In this document: positions 56,424 to 64,000 of the stretch, one piece after another
Layout: each line of letters begins with the position of its first letter
Position numbering within the stretch: the stretch's first letter is position 1
Origin: an uncultured Coprococcus sp.
GTDB taxonomy: Bacteria; Bacillota; Clostridia; Lachnospirales; Lachnospiraceae
Assembly (NCBI GenBank): GCA_947626675.1
Contig: CANQTC010000009.1
Location: 1-64,000 of the forward strand
DNA: 64,000 nt
Reading direction: 5' to 3'
Notes under the pieces: generated by a model
What the model saw: only the letters and a program-made list of their open reading frames with translations
What the model was told of the DNA's origin: nothing
Databases searched by the model: none
Program-made: the position numbers and the translations under genes

Positions 56424-57236
56424 CTAATACCCGGCATTTTCCTGAAGCCATTTCGCAACGCCATCATTATTATTCGATTCTATTATGTTTGTTGCAATAA
56501 GCTTCAATTCCTCATCGGCATTTTCAACTGCATATGCTTCATCCGACATTTCAAACATATCAATATCATTTTTTCCATCACCAAAGACAACCATTTTTTC
56601 GCATTTTAACATTTTTTTCAACTCTTTAACGGCATTAGACTTAGATGCCTTCTTAGGCATTATTTCCAACCATTGTTCTCCCGTATAAATATCCCGCTGA
56701 TATACCGCATGATACTTATCCTTATACTTTTTATAAAAAGGCTCTAATTTCTCCGGCGTATCTATGCATGTGATATAAAAAAGATTTCCTTTTATCAATT
56801 CTTCCGGTGTAGCTACAGTATTAATACGTTTATCACCTTTTCTGCTTTGTAAAAATTTCTGCATTCCTACAGTACACTTTTCCTGTATAAACGAAAACTT
56901 CTCAACCCCATTAATATACGCATATACAATCGGATAAATATCATTTGCAAATAATTCTGCAAACACATTTGCAATATTGTCTTCAAAATAATTAGCAGCC
57001 AGAATTTCTTCTGTAACATTATCCATGATAAACGCACCATTATAAACAATCAAAGGAAAACGTGCATTCAGCCCGCATGTAACCTTTTTTGCTGTTACAA
57101 GCGACCTTGCCGTTGCATAAGAAAACAACATTCCTTTGGATATCAAAGTATTAATCGTGTCAATTGTAAATTTTGACAGAGTTTCATTACTCCTTAGTAA
57201 TGTTCCGTCTAAGTCTGATACATATAAATTGCTCAT
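56424..57236 (-). CDS. HAD-superfamily phosphatase (Cof type)
   Basis: 270 residues. The nucleophile motif SDLDGTLLRS lies at about 7-16; later motifs are the Lys region and GDGKNDIDM near 220-228. Cof-type HADs hydrolyse sugar phosphates or pyridoxal phosphate in the cytosol; the substrate is unknown. It begins directly at the stop of the HAD gene upstream (TAAATG), so it is coupled. Confidence 0.9.
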   Translation of the reverse strand: MSNLYVSDLDGTLLRSNETLSKFTIDTINTLISKGMLFSYATARSLVTAKKVTCGLNARFPLIVYNGAFIMDNVTEEILAANYFEDNIANVFAELFANDIYPIVYAYINGVEKFSFIQEKCTVGMQKFLQSRKGDKRINTVATPEELIKGNLFYITCIDTPEKLEPFYKKYKDKYHAVYQRDIYTGEQWLEIMPKKASKSNAVKELKKMLKCEKMVVFGDGKNDIDMFEMSDEAYAVENADEELKLIATNIIESNNNDGVAKWLQENAGY

Positions 57237-58016
57237 TTATTCACCTGCTTCCAATAATCTCAAATAATGCGCAATTCCATCATCATCATTTGTGCCAATT
57301 ACAGTGTCTGCTATAGCTTTCACAGCATCAATCGCATTTCCCATCGCAACGCCTACACCTGCCATCTTTAACATTCCTATATCTGCATAATCATCTCCAA
57401 ATGCTATAATATCCGCATACTTTAATCCGCAAGCCGCACATACATAATCAATTGCACTTTCTTTTGTAACATTTTTTCTTGTGAACTTGTACCAGTATCC
57501 ATCAGAAAACCTTATTGCATCACAATCCGGCAGCTTTGCCTTAAGACGCTCAGCCTGCGTTTCATCAAATATCTCTACACACATCTTAAGGGATTCCTGA
57601 CAAAAATCCTGATAATCTGTCCAGACACTATCGCCCCAGGTTTTATCTGTATCCTTTGGCGTAATTTTATAATTCCAATAATGTGTATCTGCTGTATCAA
57701 TCGTTATTTCACAGTCCTCCCCGCAAATTTCTCGTGCAGTTCTTATCATTTGTTTCGTTTCTTCGGCAGTAAAACAGGCTTTGTAAATATACTTGTTCTT
57801 CTCTTTTATCAATGCACCGCCGCTAGTAATCAAAATATCCGGTCGAAGCTCTTCTAAAAATGTATATGTATTCTGCTCACTTCTCGAAGTAGCTACGCCT
57901 ATCAAATATCCATTTTCTTTGCACGTCGTCAATGCATTTAATGTATTTTCTGATATCGTCTTATCTGACCTTAAAAGTGTTCCATCTAAATCAAACAGTA
58001 ATAGTTTTTTGTTCAT
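57237..58016 (-). CDS. HAD-superfamily phosphatase (Cof type), second copy
   Basis: 259 residues. The motif FDLDGTLLRSD lies near the N-terminus, and GDDYADIGM lies near 206-214. It resembles the adjacent 56424 gene overall, consistent with duplication followed by divergence. AAAGGTG precedes the ATG at 58016, which follows the acetyltransferase stop (58036). The ATG at 58055 would overlap that gene and lacks a site. Confidence 0.88.
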   Translation of the reverse strand: MNKKLLLFDLDGTLLRSDKTISENTLNALTTCKENGYLIGVATSRSEQNTYTFLEELRPDILITSGGALIKEKNKYIYKACFTAEETKQMIRTAREICGEDCEITIDTADTHYWNYKITPKDTDKTWGDSVWTDYQDFCQESLKMCVEIFDETQAERLKAKLPDCDAIRFSDGYWYKFTRKNVTKESAIDYVCAACGLKYADIIAFGDDYADIGMLKMAGVGVAMGNAIDAVKAIADTVIGTNDDDGIAHYLRLLEAGE

Positions 58017-58035
58017 CTCAATCACCTTTCGCTCA

Positions 58036-58503
58036 CTATACCAGTTCCATTTCATCTTTCATATTGACAAATCCGTATTTCTCATACAACGGACGCCCCA
58101 TATCCGTTGCCTCAAGCGCAATCTGTGAAACACCCTGTTTCTTCGCTGCTTTCACTAATAAATCTAACGTGTGGAATGCAATTTTCTGTCTGCGATATTC
58201 CGGCGTCGTATACATATTCATAATATAAGCTTTTTTGCCGCTCGGATTATGATAAGTTGGCATGACCTGATAAAAACTTATGCCTCCTGCTCCAATAAAC
58301 TTTCCGTTATCATAAACCAAATATGCTATATGCTCACCATTTTCTAATGCATGCTTATAATATGCATAAGCTTCTTTTTCTACCTCGGACATATCCTCAT
58401 CATCAGATAACTTATTTGCCGCACGAAGAACAATCATTCTTGTTCTTACCAATTCTTCAATATCTTCCGGCCTCGCTATTTTATACTCATACGCTTTCAC
58501 CAT
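58036..58503 (-). CDS. GNAT family N-acetyltransferase
   Basis: 155 residues. The GNAT core includes GAGGISFY near 78-85, the acetyl-CoA site region YTTPEYRRQKIAF near 104-116 and the C-terminal YEKYGF. The ATG at 58503 is preceded by AAGGA; the alternative GTG at 58521 would overlap the small gene upstream. The substrate is unknown. Confidence 0.88.
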   Translation of the reverse strand: MVKAYEYKIARPEDIEELVRTRMIVLRAANKLSDDEDMSEVEKEAYAYYKHALENGEHIAYLVYDNGKFIGAGGISFYQVMPTYHNPSGKKAYIMNMYTTPEYRRQKIAFHTLDLLVKAAKKQGVSQIALEATDMGRPLYEKYGFVNMKDEMELV

Positions 58504-58517
58504 ATCTATACCATCCT

Positions 58518-58640
58518 TCACATCACAATCTCGCTATCAAAATATTGCTCCTGAAAATAAATTTGCTCCCATATTTCTTCCTTCGTTCTGCCGATAACTG
58601 AATTAATTTCTGCTTGTACCTTCCTGAAGTTTTCTTCCAT
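58518..58640 (-). CDS. Small protein of 40 residues
   Basis: Too short for most gene callers. MEENFRKVQAEINSVIGRTK begins it and it ends FDSEIVM, predicted helical and acidic. GGAGAG lies 7 bases before the ATG at 58640, and it fits the gap between the two acetyltransferase genes almost exactly (stop at 58518, next ATG at 58503). Coupling and ribosome site support it being real; no family recognised. Confidence 0.55.
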   Translation of the reverse strand: MEENFRKVQAEINSVIGRTKEEIWEQIYFQEQYFDSEIVM

Positions 58641-58665
58641 GTAAAATCTCTCCATTTCCTAATAC

Positions 58666-59409
58666 CTAATAACCGTTTATTTCGTAAGCAGTATATTCAT
58701 GGCTAAAATGATATCCCAGCTTTTCAGCTAAAGCCACCGACGGCTTATTCTGTGCATCCCAACTCGGATACAGGCCTTTTTCCATGCACGCCAAAAGAAG
58801 CCTTGCTCCACACACATATGCCAAACCTTTTCTTCTGTAATCTTCTCTTGTATCAATTTCTATTTCAATCCCTTCGTTGTATCTGCTATAAGATGATGCA
58901 CCTGCTACCAATTCTCCGTCCTTTAAAATAACTACGCCTAGTCCCAGCTTTTTATATGAAGCATAATCCTTAAATTGTGATACTAAGTCATTTGCCCATC
59001 TGTTGTTCTTACACAAATCATATTCATATTCTTCTAACAGTCTCAATTCATAGCCTTCCTGCAATTCCGAAACAACCTGTTCTAATTGACATCCATCAAA
59101 AATATTCTTCTCTTTTTTGATTGCATATCTTGTAACTCTCTTTGCTTTATCACCATAACATTTTTCAATCAACGAAGCCCATTCTTCGTTCTGCGGAACC
59201 ATAATAGTAAAGTCCTGTTCTGAGCTTTCCGGTTTGAATCTAATTAATTCTTCATCGGGGATTCCTGCATAAAAAGCAAAATCCCCTAATATTGCCATCG
59301 CCGCATCTTCTTCGGCATTTGTGTGTATCTCTCCCATCACACCTTGCAAGCAAGACCATATAATGCTTTCATCCCAATTTCCAAATATGTCATAAACATT
59401 TCTTTTCAA
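58666..59409 (-). CDS. GNAT-type acetyltransferase (zwittermicin-resistance-like)
   Basis: 247 residues. The second half is a GNAT fold with EIDTREDYRRKGLAYVCGARLL near 192-214 and YPSWDAQNKPSVALAEKLGY near 218-237. The group with this ending (GNAT_acetyltran, related to zwittermicin A resistance proteins) acetylates amines including some antibiotics. TTG start with AAGGAGG 7 bases upstream. It leads the small gene and the next acetyltransferase. Confidence 0.85.
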   Translation of the reverse strand: MKRNVYDIFGNWDESIIWSCLQGVMGEIHTNAEEDAAMAILGDFAFYAGIPDEELIRFKPESSEQDFTIMVPQNEEWASLIEKCYGDKAKRVTRYAIKKEKNIFDGCQLEQVVSELQEGYELRLLEEYEYDLCKNNRWANDLVSQFKDYASYKKLGLGVVILKDGELVAGASSYSRYNEGIEIEIDTREDYRRKGLAYVCGARLLLACMEKGLYPSWDAQNKPSVALAEKLGYHFSHEYTAYEINGY

Positions 59410-59446
59410 GCTGTGACCTCCTTAATACTTTGTCATAACAAAATTC

Positions 59447-59602
59447 CTACTCGAAAAATTCTATTTTATTTAAGGTATCACGATACACATCAATTTCCAA
59501 TAAACACCGCATTACATTATTTATATCTTCTTCCAACATCATTTTTGCAATCAGACAGTCATTTACAGTGCCACTATGTTGTTCTGCCCCATAAACGGGA
59601 AG
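59447..59602 (-). pseudogene. Short open fragment without a start, possible gene remnant
   Basis: On the minus strand an open frame reads from about 59602 to a TAG at 59447-59449 and contains LIAKMMLEEDINNVMRCLLE. It has no upstream start with a ribosome site, and a second short frame begins at an ATG near 59625. It fits a decayed small gene, with weak evidence. Nothing else is seen in the 59410-59653 gap. Confidence 0.25.
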
Positions 59603-59653
59603 TTATCAATCAAAATATCTCTGATTATCATTTCTTATTTCACTCCATCTACA

Positions 59654-60277
59654 CTACTTCAAATTTTTATATCCAAGTTCAGTAGGCAGATTATTCCATA
59701 GTTCTGTCCTCGTTTTGTTTTTTCTCAATTTTTCCAGTATCTTTATATCGGGGGTAGGATATACGATAAATCCATCAACTTCTCCTACGTCCGGCCGTAT
59801 CGGAAACGCAAGCTGTTCTGTTTCTATTGAAAATTGTGCGTTTACACCCGTTTTATTTCCTCTTGCATCAAGCCTTATCCATTTTTTATAATCTTTGATA
59901 TATACACCATTCAATCCATGATAAACTAAGATAGGAGAAGTTTCATCATCTGCAATCAGCTTTTGGTAACAAAAACCAGTCGGAACAGATTTGCAACGCA
60001 ATAAAGCCGCCAACAAGTGAGATTTGGCAAAACAAATTCCATGTCCCGCTTTTAACACTTCCGAAGCGGCGCATGTTATTGTATCCTCGTTTATATCTGC
60101 GGAATGTGAAATATTATCTCTAACAAATTCATAGGCTTTTTTAATGAAATCAAGCTCATTATCTGCCTTCTTGAACAACGTATCAGCCAATTCTATAATG
60201 GCTTTGTTATCATAATCAATCACACTGTCATACTTTAGATATTCGTCTATTTTATCCGAGTATAAAATTATATCCAT
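59654..60277 (-). CDS. Transglutaminase-like domain protein
   Basis: 207 residues. A possible Cys-His-Asp triad is visible: GICFAKS (about 93-99), YHGLNG (about 118-123) and RLDARGNK (about 134-141). Such proteins are cysteine peptidases or amidases of varied substrate. GGAGGG precedes the ATG. It sits upstream of, but 25 bases from, the alpha/beta hydrolase in the same direction. Confidence 0.88.
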   Translation of the reverse strand: MDIILYSDKIDEYLKYDSVIDYDNKAIIELADTLFKKADNELDFIKKAYEFVRDNISHSADINEDTITCAASEVLKAGHGICFAKSHLLAALLRCKSVPTGFCYQKLIADDETSPILVYHGLNGVYIKDYKKWIRLDARGNKTGVNAQFSIETEQLAFPIRPDVGEVDGFIVYPTPDIKILEKLRKNKTRTELWNNLPTELGYKNLK

Positions 60278-60301
60278 TTTTTCCCTCCATTAAACTCCGA
60301 T

Positions 60302-60904
60302 TTACCCTATTGCCTTTTTCATCCAGCCATCTAAAAAGGCAAGTTGTTCATCTGTATGAAACCAATGCTCCCCATTTTCCATTATCGTAAGATGTGCATT
60401 ATGGCTGCTAATAAATTCATCTACGGTTTGACGGGATACAAGGTTATCATTTCCTGCACACAAGATTTCAGTAGGAACATTCCATGTTATAGGATTTTCC
60501 CTAACAAAGCATAAATATTTCCATGATAATGTTTCCCCAAAGTCCGTAGGAATTTCTCCCTTCTCATACAAATCCTTTTCCGACACATTTGCCCAACTCA
60601 TCATGTCCAGTATAAGACGTTCCATATCAAGTACAGGCGATATCAATAAAGCCTTTTCAATATCACAATTTTGCAATGTGTGCATTGCAAAATAAGCACC
60701 TATACTATTTGCAATTAAATAAATAGAATCGTATCTTTCATGCATTTTATCATAGACCGATTGGATTTGGTTTTGTACAATCCACGGAAAATAATCATTG
60801 TAGTCGAGTCCAATAATATCAAAGCCCGAACAATTTTTCTTGTACTGTTCAGCTTCTAAATAACTTCCACCTTTTCCATGAATATATAAAATTACTTTTT
60901 TCAA
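60302..60904 (-). CDS. Alpha/beta hydrolase
   Basis: 200 residues. HGKGGS near 9-14 (oxyanion region), the nucleophile Ser in LIANSIGAYF near 66, and a C-terminal His in ENGEHWFHT near 182 fit the fold. TTG start with AGAGGTG 5 bases upstream. The substrate is unknown. Confidence 0.87.
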   Translation of the reverse strand: MKKVILYIHGKGGSYLEAEQYKKNCSGFDIIGLDYNDYFPWIVQNQIQSVYDKMHERYDSIYLIANSIGAYFAMHTLQNCDIEKALLISPVLDMERLILDMMSWANVSEKDLYEKGEIPTDFGETLSWKYLCFVRENPITWNVPTEILCAGNDNLVSRQTVDEFISSHNAHLTIMENGEHWFHTDEQLAFLDGWMKKAIG

Positions 60905-60926
60905 AATATCACCTCTACATATTTCA

Positions 60927-60981
60927 TTTTATTATAAAAGCATGCCAGTGTCCATAACTCCGGCATGCTTTTATAATAAAA
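60927..60981. terminator. Terminator of the 61016 gene
   Basis: Arms TTTTATTATAAAAGCATGCC and GGCATGCTTTTATAATAAAA pair perfectly. It lies between the stop of the 61016 gene and the start of the hydrolase on the minus strand. Confidence 0.9.
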
Positions 60982-61015
60982 TATACACACAGTTTTTTGT
61001 TAATATACGATTTCT

Positions 61016-61687
61016 CTATACCGCTGAATCTGTAACCTCAAAATCACGAATCAGCAAATCTTCTAACTTTCCCTTTAAATATTTTCTCTTTTCTAATTCA
61101 TTTCCTGTTATTTCTTCAATAAATATATTAAACCCCAGTATGTACATATTCGTTATAATAACTATAACTATAGCCACAGTGCATATTTGTACCACCTCTG
61201 TAATACCAATTTTCTGACTCATTACACCCGCCCCAAAAGCAATAATTGGTAATATCGCCTTTTCTATCAATCTGTTACGCCGCTCTCTTTTCTTTTCCTT
61301 TTCAGAAGTTAGGTCAATAATAGATTTTTCACATTGGTCTATTAGTTTTTCAATTTTACTCTTTGAATAATAATTTACATTTTTCTCACATAATATGTCC
61401 TTTAAGCAATCCAATTTCTTATTATAATTCAAAATATTATCTTTCCATTTTTTTCGTGTTCTTCCGCCAATAGTATAAGTGGCTATAAAAGTCATTATAA
61501 TCCAACCAGCAGCAAGGTACATGCACCACTCAAATTTCTTAAACATAAAGAATATAAAAAATAGCACTAATCCCCCCAATAAAGTAACTATAAAAAACTG
61601 GCTTAATCTATCCATTTTTTTCAAACTCTTGAAAAAATTTTCATCTTTATTTTTTTCTTCAAACGCATCAATTATAAGTTGTAACAT
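61016..61687 (-). CDS. Four-helix membrane protein with central coiled coil, unknown function
   Basis: 223 residues. Two membrane segments (about 31-50 and 55-74), a charged coiled-coil middle (about 78-140), two more membrane segments (about 145-163 and 168-190), then a charged C-terminal tail. This layout recalls SLATT-type proteins found near nucleotide-signalling defence genes, but no catalytic partner is present, so the likeness is tentative. AAAGGA lies 6 bases before the ATG. A repeat copy lies upstream (61728). Confidence 0.7.
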   Translation of the reverse strand: MLQLIIDAFEEKNKDENFFKSLKKMDRLSQFFIVTLLGGLVLFFIFFMFKKFEWCMYLAAGWIIMTFIATYTIGGRTRKKWKDNILNYNKKLDCLKDILCEKNVNYYSKSKIEKLIDQCEKSIIDLTSEKEKKRERRNRLIEKAILPIIAFGAGVMSQKIGITEVVQICTVAIVIVIITNMYILGFNIFIEEITGNELEKRKYLKGKLEDLLIRDFEVTDSAV

Positions 61688-61727
61688 TTTTTATCCTTTC
61701 ATTTTCTATAAATTTCTTATACCATGA

Positions 61728-61757
61728 AAACTAAGCTCAACTTCGTTCCGCTAAGGT
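61728..61757. repeat. Second copy of the AACTAAGCTCAACTTCGTT element
   Basis: Matches 9128-9157 with one difference in the centre (T to C) and lies 40-70 bases upstream of the 61016 gene on the minus strand, as the first copy does for the 9069 gene. Confidence 0.7.
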
Positions 61758-61799
61758 TTCAGGTGTAATCGTCAAGTCAAAGGCTATTCACACAATCAT

Positions 61800-61941
61800 A
61801 AAGTGAATTATACGATAAATTTGCAAAAATGAATCGCATCGACCAGGCAATCTTCGAATCCGAGCAAGAAATTACTAACGGAGCAGAAGCAGTTGACGCA
61901 GAAATAGTTTTTGCAGAATTGGAGAAAAAACATTTTGGATA
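61800..61941 (+). pseudogene. Remnant of a RelB/DinJ-type antitoxin
   Basis: The open frame reads KMNRIDQAIFESEQEITNG and continues EAVDAEIVFAELEKKHFG to the stop, the usual ending of such antitoxins. The N-terminal DNA-binding half is missing: a TAA lies in frame near 61799. An ATG exists at 61829, but the product would lack the ribbon-helix-helix part. It is followed by remnants of the toxin. Confidence 0.75.
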
Positions 61942-62145
61942 AATACAAGGTAAAAGTCAACCCCAGAGCAATCCATGAATTAGAGCACATTTCCACAGTC
62001 CTATCAAGAGCGTAACGAGGGCAGATATGCCGGAAAAAGCTATCGGCAGTTACTGATTGATAATTATATCGCCATTTTCCGCATTGATGAACCATTCAAA
62101 ACAGTTTATGTAGTAACAATACAGTATCAAGGACGAAATCTATAA
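61934..62145 (+). pseudogene. Remnant of a RelE/ParE-type toxin
   Basis: The beginning DKYKVKVNPRAIHELEHIS and the end YQERNEGRYAGKSYRQLLID continuing NYIAIFRIDEPFKTVYVVTI are recognisably a RelE/ParE toxin, but they lie in different frames and about 30 residues between them are absent. The toxin is therefore inactive. It shares the end of the antitoxin remnant, as in an intact operon. Confidence 0.8.
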
Positions 62146-62188
62146 AACAAGCACCAAATGACATTATAAATCATTTGGTGCTTGTTTT
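62144..62188. terminator. Bidirectional terminator between the TA remnant and the MerR gene
   Basis: AAAACAAGCACCAAATGA and TCATTTGGTGCTTGTTTT pair perfectly; the tails suit both strands. Confidence 0.85.
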
Positions 62189-62273
62189 GACTTAAGAATT
62201 ATTTAAATAAAATCAACCGGCTTTTTCCCAATTCCCGTTCTCCGTTATCATTCTTCGCGAAAATAACACTCGT

Positions 62274-63002
62274 TTAATGAGAACAATACACAGAAATAGC
62301 CTGACTAACAAATTCAGCAGTACCATTCCCGCCTGTCTTATCAATATTTTTCTTAAAACGTTCATCACATACATACATTTCACCCAATCCACTAAGGATT
62401 TCTTTTGTACATACATAGTAGTTATCGGTGATAAATTTCTGTAATGCCGAGATTTTCTTTTGTACTTCATCATCATTCGGAGCTAAATGCTTTAATTCTC
62501 CCAATTCAGAAAACATTGCCATTAGTTCGTTTGCAATCTTGCTATAACTACCTTCATTTCGAGCAACATCCTTTTGTTTGTACTCTTGATACGCTTTCGT
62601 ATTGCCCCACTTCGCTTTGACTTCCGCCTTATATTTTTCAATTTCGTTCTTGTTGAAAACATCAAAATTCATTGTTATTACTCCCTTATTTTGAATTTCA
62701 CGGGCAAAGGTAATAAGTTCCCCTATGTGCTTATATTGTAATTCTAACAACCCAATTTGCTGAGCAATTGCTTTTGAAGTATCAAAATCAGGACTGTCAA
62801 GAATTACTTTAATTTCTTTTAAAGGAAACTGTAATTCACGAAATAATAAAATATTTTGCAAACGGCTAAGTGCTGTATCGTCATACATTCGATAGCCTGC
62901 TTCGGTTACTTTCGTAGGTTTCAAAAGTCCAATTGCATCATAGTGATGTAGTGTGCGCACGCTAACACCTGTGATTTTGCTGACTTCTTTTACTGTTCGC
63001 AT
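62274..63002 (-). CDS. MerR family regulator with TipAS-like effector domain
   Basis: 242 residues. The N-terminal MerR DNA-binding region contains VSKITGVSVRTLHHYDAIGLL and YRMYDDTALSRL. A coiled-coil dimerisation helix follows (about 75-115). The C-terminal half (about 125-242) resembles the TipAS antibiotic-recognition domain (KEILSGLGEMYVCDERFKK, GGNGTAEFV). It probably senses a cyclic peptide or drug. GGGAGGG lies upstream. Its promoter at 63027 has the 19-base spacer expected of MerR control. Confidence 0.9.
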   Translation of the reverse strand: MRTVKEVSKITGVSVRTLHHYDAIGLLKPTKVTEAGYRMYDDTALSRLQNILLFRELQFPLKEIKVILDSPDFDTSKAIAQQIGLLELQYKHIGELITFAREIQNKGVITMNFDVFNKNEIEKYKAEVKAKWGNTKAYQEYKQKDVARNEGSYSKIANELMAMFSELGELKHLAPNDDEVQKKISALQKFITDNYYVCTKEILSGLGEMYVCDERFKKNIDKTGGNGTAEFVSQAISVYCSH

Positions 63003-63026
63003 AATTTATCCCTCCCATGTAATTTC

Positions 63027-63057
63027 ATTTTAATCTATCACGTTACGTCAGAGTCAA
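63027..63057 (-). promoter_or_regulatory. MerR-type promoter with 19-base spacer
   Basis: On the minus strand TTGACT (63052-63057), 19-base spacer with an imperfect dyad (GACGTAACGTGA), TAAAAT (63027-63032). Long spacers of 19 bases are the hallmark of MerR-activated promoters, so this is likely autoregulation. Confidence 0.7.
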
Positions 63058-63124
63058 TGGGATTTTATAATATTTTTTTGCACTTAATTCTCTCCAGACA
63101 GCGGTTCATACCGCTTGCCTTACG

Positions 63125-64000
63125 CTAATGACTGATTTGTATCAGTTCGATACCTTCATTTTTTCCAAGATTACGGCTGTACAGCTTTTCGATAGAATTA
63201 TTCCAATGTTCGTGAACACCGAGGTTTGTCACAATATGACCGTTTCCGTCCGTATAAGTTGTTCCCGATGGAGCCTCCCCAACAAGTCCGGCTTCATGCA
63301 AATAGTTCTCATTTGTAACATCTTTTGCAGCGCTGTTATTTTCCGTAATTGTCGGCTCATTATTCAAAAAATCTGCACCGACAGAATCAATCGCCACCGG
63401 GTCTTGTGATACAAAAATACTCGCTGTATAATTGCCGTTAAACGGTGCCTGCTGCCACTTGGCATTCTTTTCGGTAATAGATACCCCCTCACCCGGCGCA
63501 CAAATAATAGCATCCAACATATATAAAACGGTCTTTCCGCCAATGTTGGCATTTGCCATTAAATCAACAAGCGGACTGTATATTCCCATCTCACTTTTTG
63601 TCAGCCATTGGTGCAAATTTGCCCCCTCCGGCGGACGCAGGGCATTCCCATTGATAAAAGAGCCGAAATGATTTTTACCACAAAGGGTAATCCCATAACT
63701 GTGTCCCTTCAAATTGGCAAGGTTTATCACATAAGTTGCTTCAGTAACACAGGTTGGCAAATAATTAACCTTTCCGCTGAATTGATGCGACCAGTTAATC
63801 GGTGCTTTTTCATCTGCTACGCCGTTATTACGACCTACAAAATGGATTTCCCTGAGTTCTCCTTCCGTACACAATTCTACCATATATTCAGGAAATATGC
63901 GTGATACATCATAAACTGTAATATCACCCGGATAAACGCCGCCTTCTTTAACAAGCGAGGTTAATAGCGCTTTCAACAGCACCGGATTCGTATAACTCAT
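63125..64000 (-). CDS. DUF362 domain protein (partial, 5' end beyond the right edge)
   Basis: At least 291 residues inside the window. TYVINLANLKGHSYGITLCGKNH near 90-112, FGSFINGNALRPP and the C-terminal SQDPVAIDSVGADFL are typical of DUF362. The family often binds or handles iron-sulfur centres, but no Cys cluster is visible in this part. The window ends at an ATG with no check on upstream sequence, so the true start probably lies outside. Confidence 0.8.
   Translation of the reverse strand: MSYTNPVLLKALLTSLVKEGGVYPGDITVYDVSRIFPEYMVELCTEGELREIHFVGRNNGVADEKAPINWSHQFSGKVNYLPTCVTEATYVINLANLKGHSYGITLCGKNHFGSFINGNALRPPEGANLHQWLTKSEMGIYSPLVDLMANANIGGKTVLYMLDAIICAPGEGVSITEKNAKWQQAPFNGNYTASIFVSQDPVAIDSVGADFLNNEPTITENNSAAKDVTNENYLHEAGLVGEAPSGTTYTDGNGHIVTNLGVHEHWNNSIEKLYSRNLGKNEGIELIQISH

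Noticed and set aside
62213-62476. 87-residue minus-strand frame overlapping the MerR gene
   Set aside because: Out-of-frame shadow of the MerR gene with no ribosome site.

Overview
The window looks like chromosome from a strictly anaerobic, low-to-moderate GC Gram-positive bacterium, most likely a gut Lachnospiraceae (Clostridia). This is inferred, not searched. The signs are strong AGGAGG-type ribosome sites, a T-box leader, a Firmicutes-type 6S RNA with a sigma-A promoter, a SpoIID-like protein, CDP-glycerol (teichoic-acid-type) polymerases, ATP-dependent PEP carboxykinase, a PPi-type phosphofructokinase, and rubrerythrin beside a flavin reductase-rubredoxin fusion.

Layout. 1-5049: a polymorphic-toxin-like locus, all on minus. 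It has a 1382-residue lipoprotein with a transglutaminase-like core lacking the catalytic Cys, seven 11-residue repeats and an AT-rich C-terminal tip. A small candidate immunity gene follows, then a broken second copy of the same module that runs off the left edge. 5050-6095: gene-free. 6096-11774: pckA, an M18 aminopeptidase, and tyrA-aroA. 11806-20690: a minus-strand block of spoIID-like, brkB-like, T-box-pheS-pheT-queA and two small membrane proteins, with 6S RNA at 20440-20614. 20692-22644: SDR oxidoreductase, rubrerythrin, flavin reductase-rubredoxin. 22967-25754: a three-gene plus-strand unit ending in a PPi-type PFK. 25869-31983: gltB-gltD. 32300-38152: cell-envelope genes (LCP protein, dolichol-phosphate-mannose-synthase-like GT2, UDP-sugar pyrophosphorylase, ribbon-helix-helix protein, priming sugar transferase). 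38206-41413: gatCAB. 41557-47529: four genes for a glycerol-phosphate-type surface polymer.

From about 47.6 kb rightward the window is accessory: a Nudix hydrolase, two unknown membrane proteins, a deleted and frameshifted Rpn-family nuclease, an HD hydrolase, a marR-heterodimeric ABC exporter unit with two matching palindromic operators, HAD phosphatases, acetyltransferases, a 40-codon small gene, a transglutaminase-like protein, an alpha/beta hydrolase, a membrane protein, remnants of a toxin-antitoxin pair, a MerR/TipAS regulator with a 19-bp-spacer promoter, and a DUF362 gene cut by the right edge.

The most promising unusual material is the toxin locus at the left edge. A sharp base-composition step separates its conserved body from a tip plus immunity cassette, and a decayed duplicate carries a stretch almost identical to the live gene. 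Also notable are the paired MarR operators, the small gene at 58.5 kb, a family of short repeats placed just upstream of three minus-strand genes, and two hairpins lying between divergent genes where no terminator is needed. No CRISPR array, insertion sequence, rRNA or tRNA was recognised.
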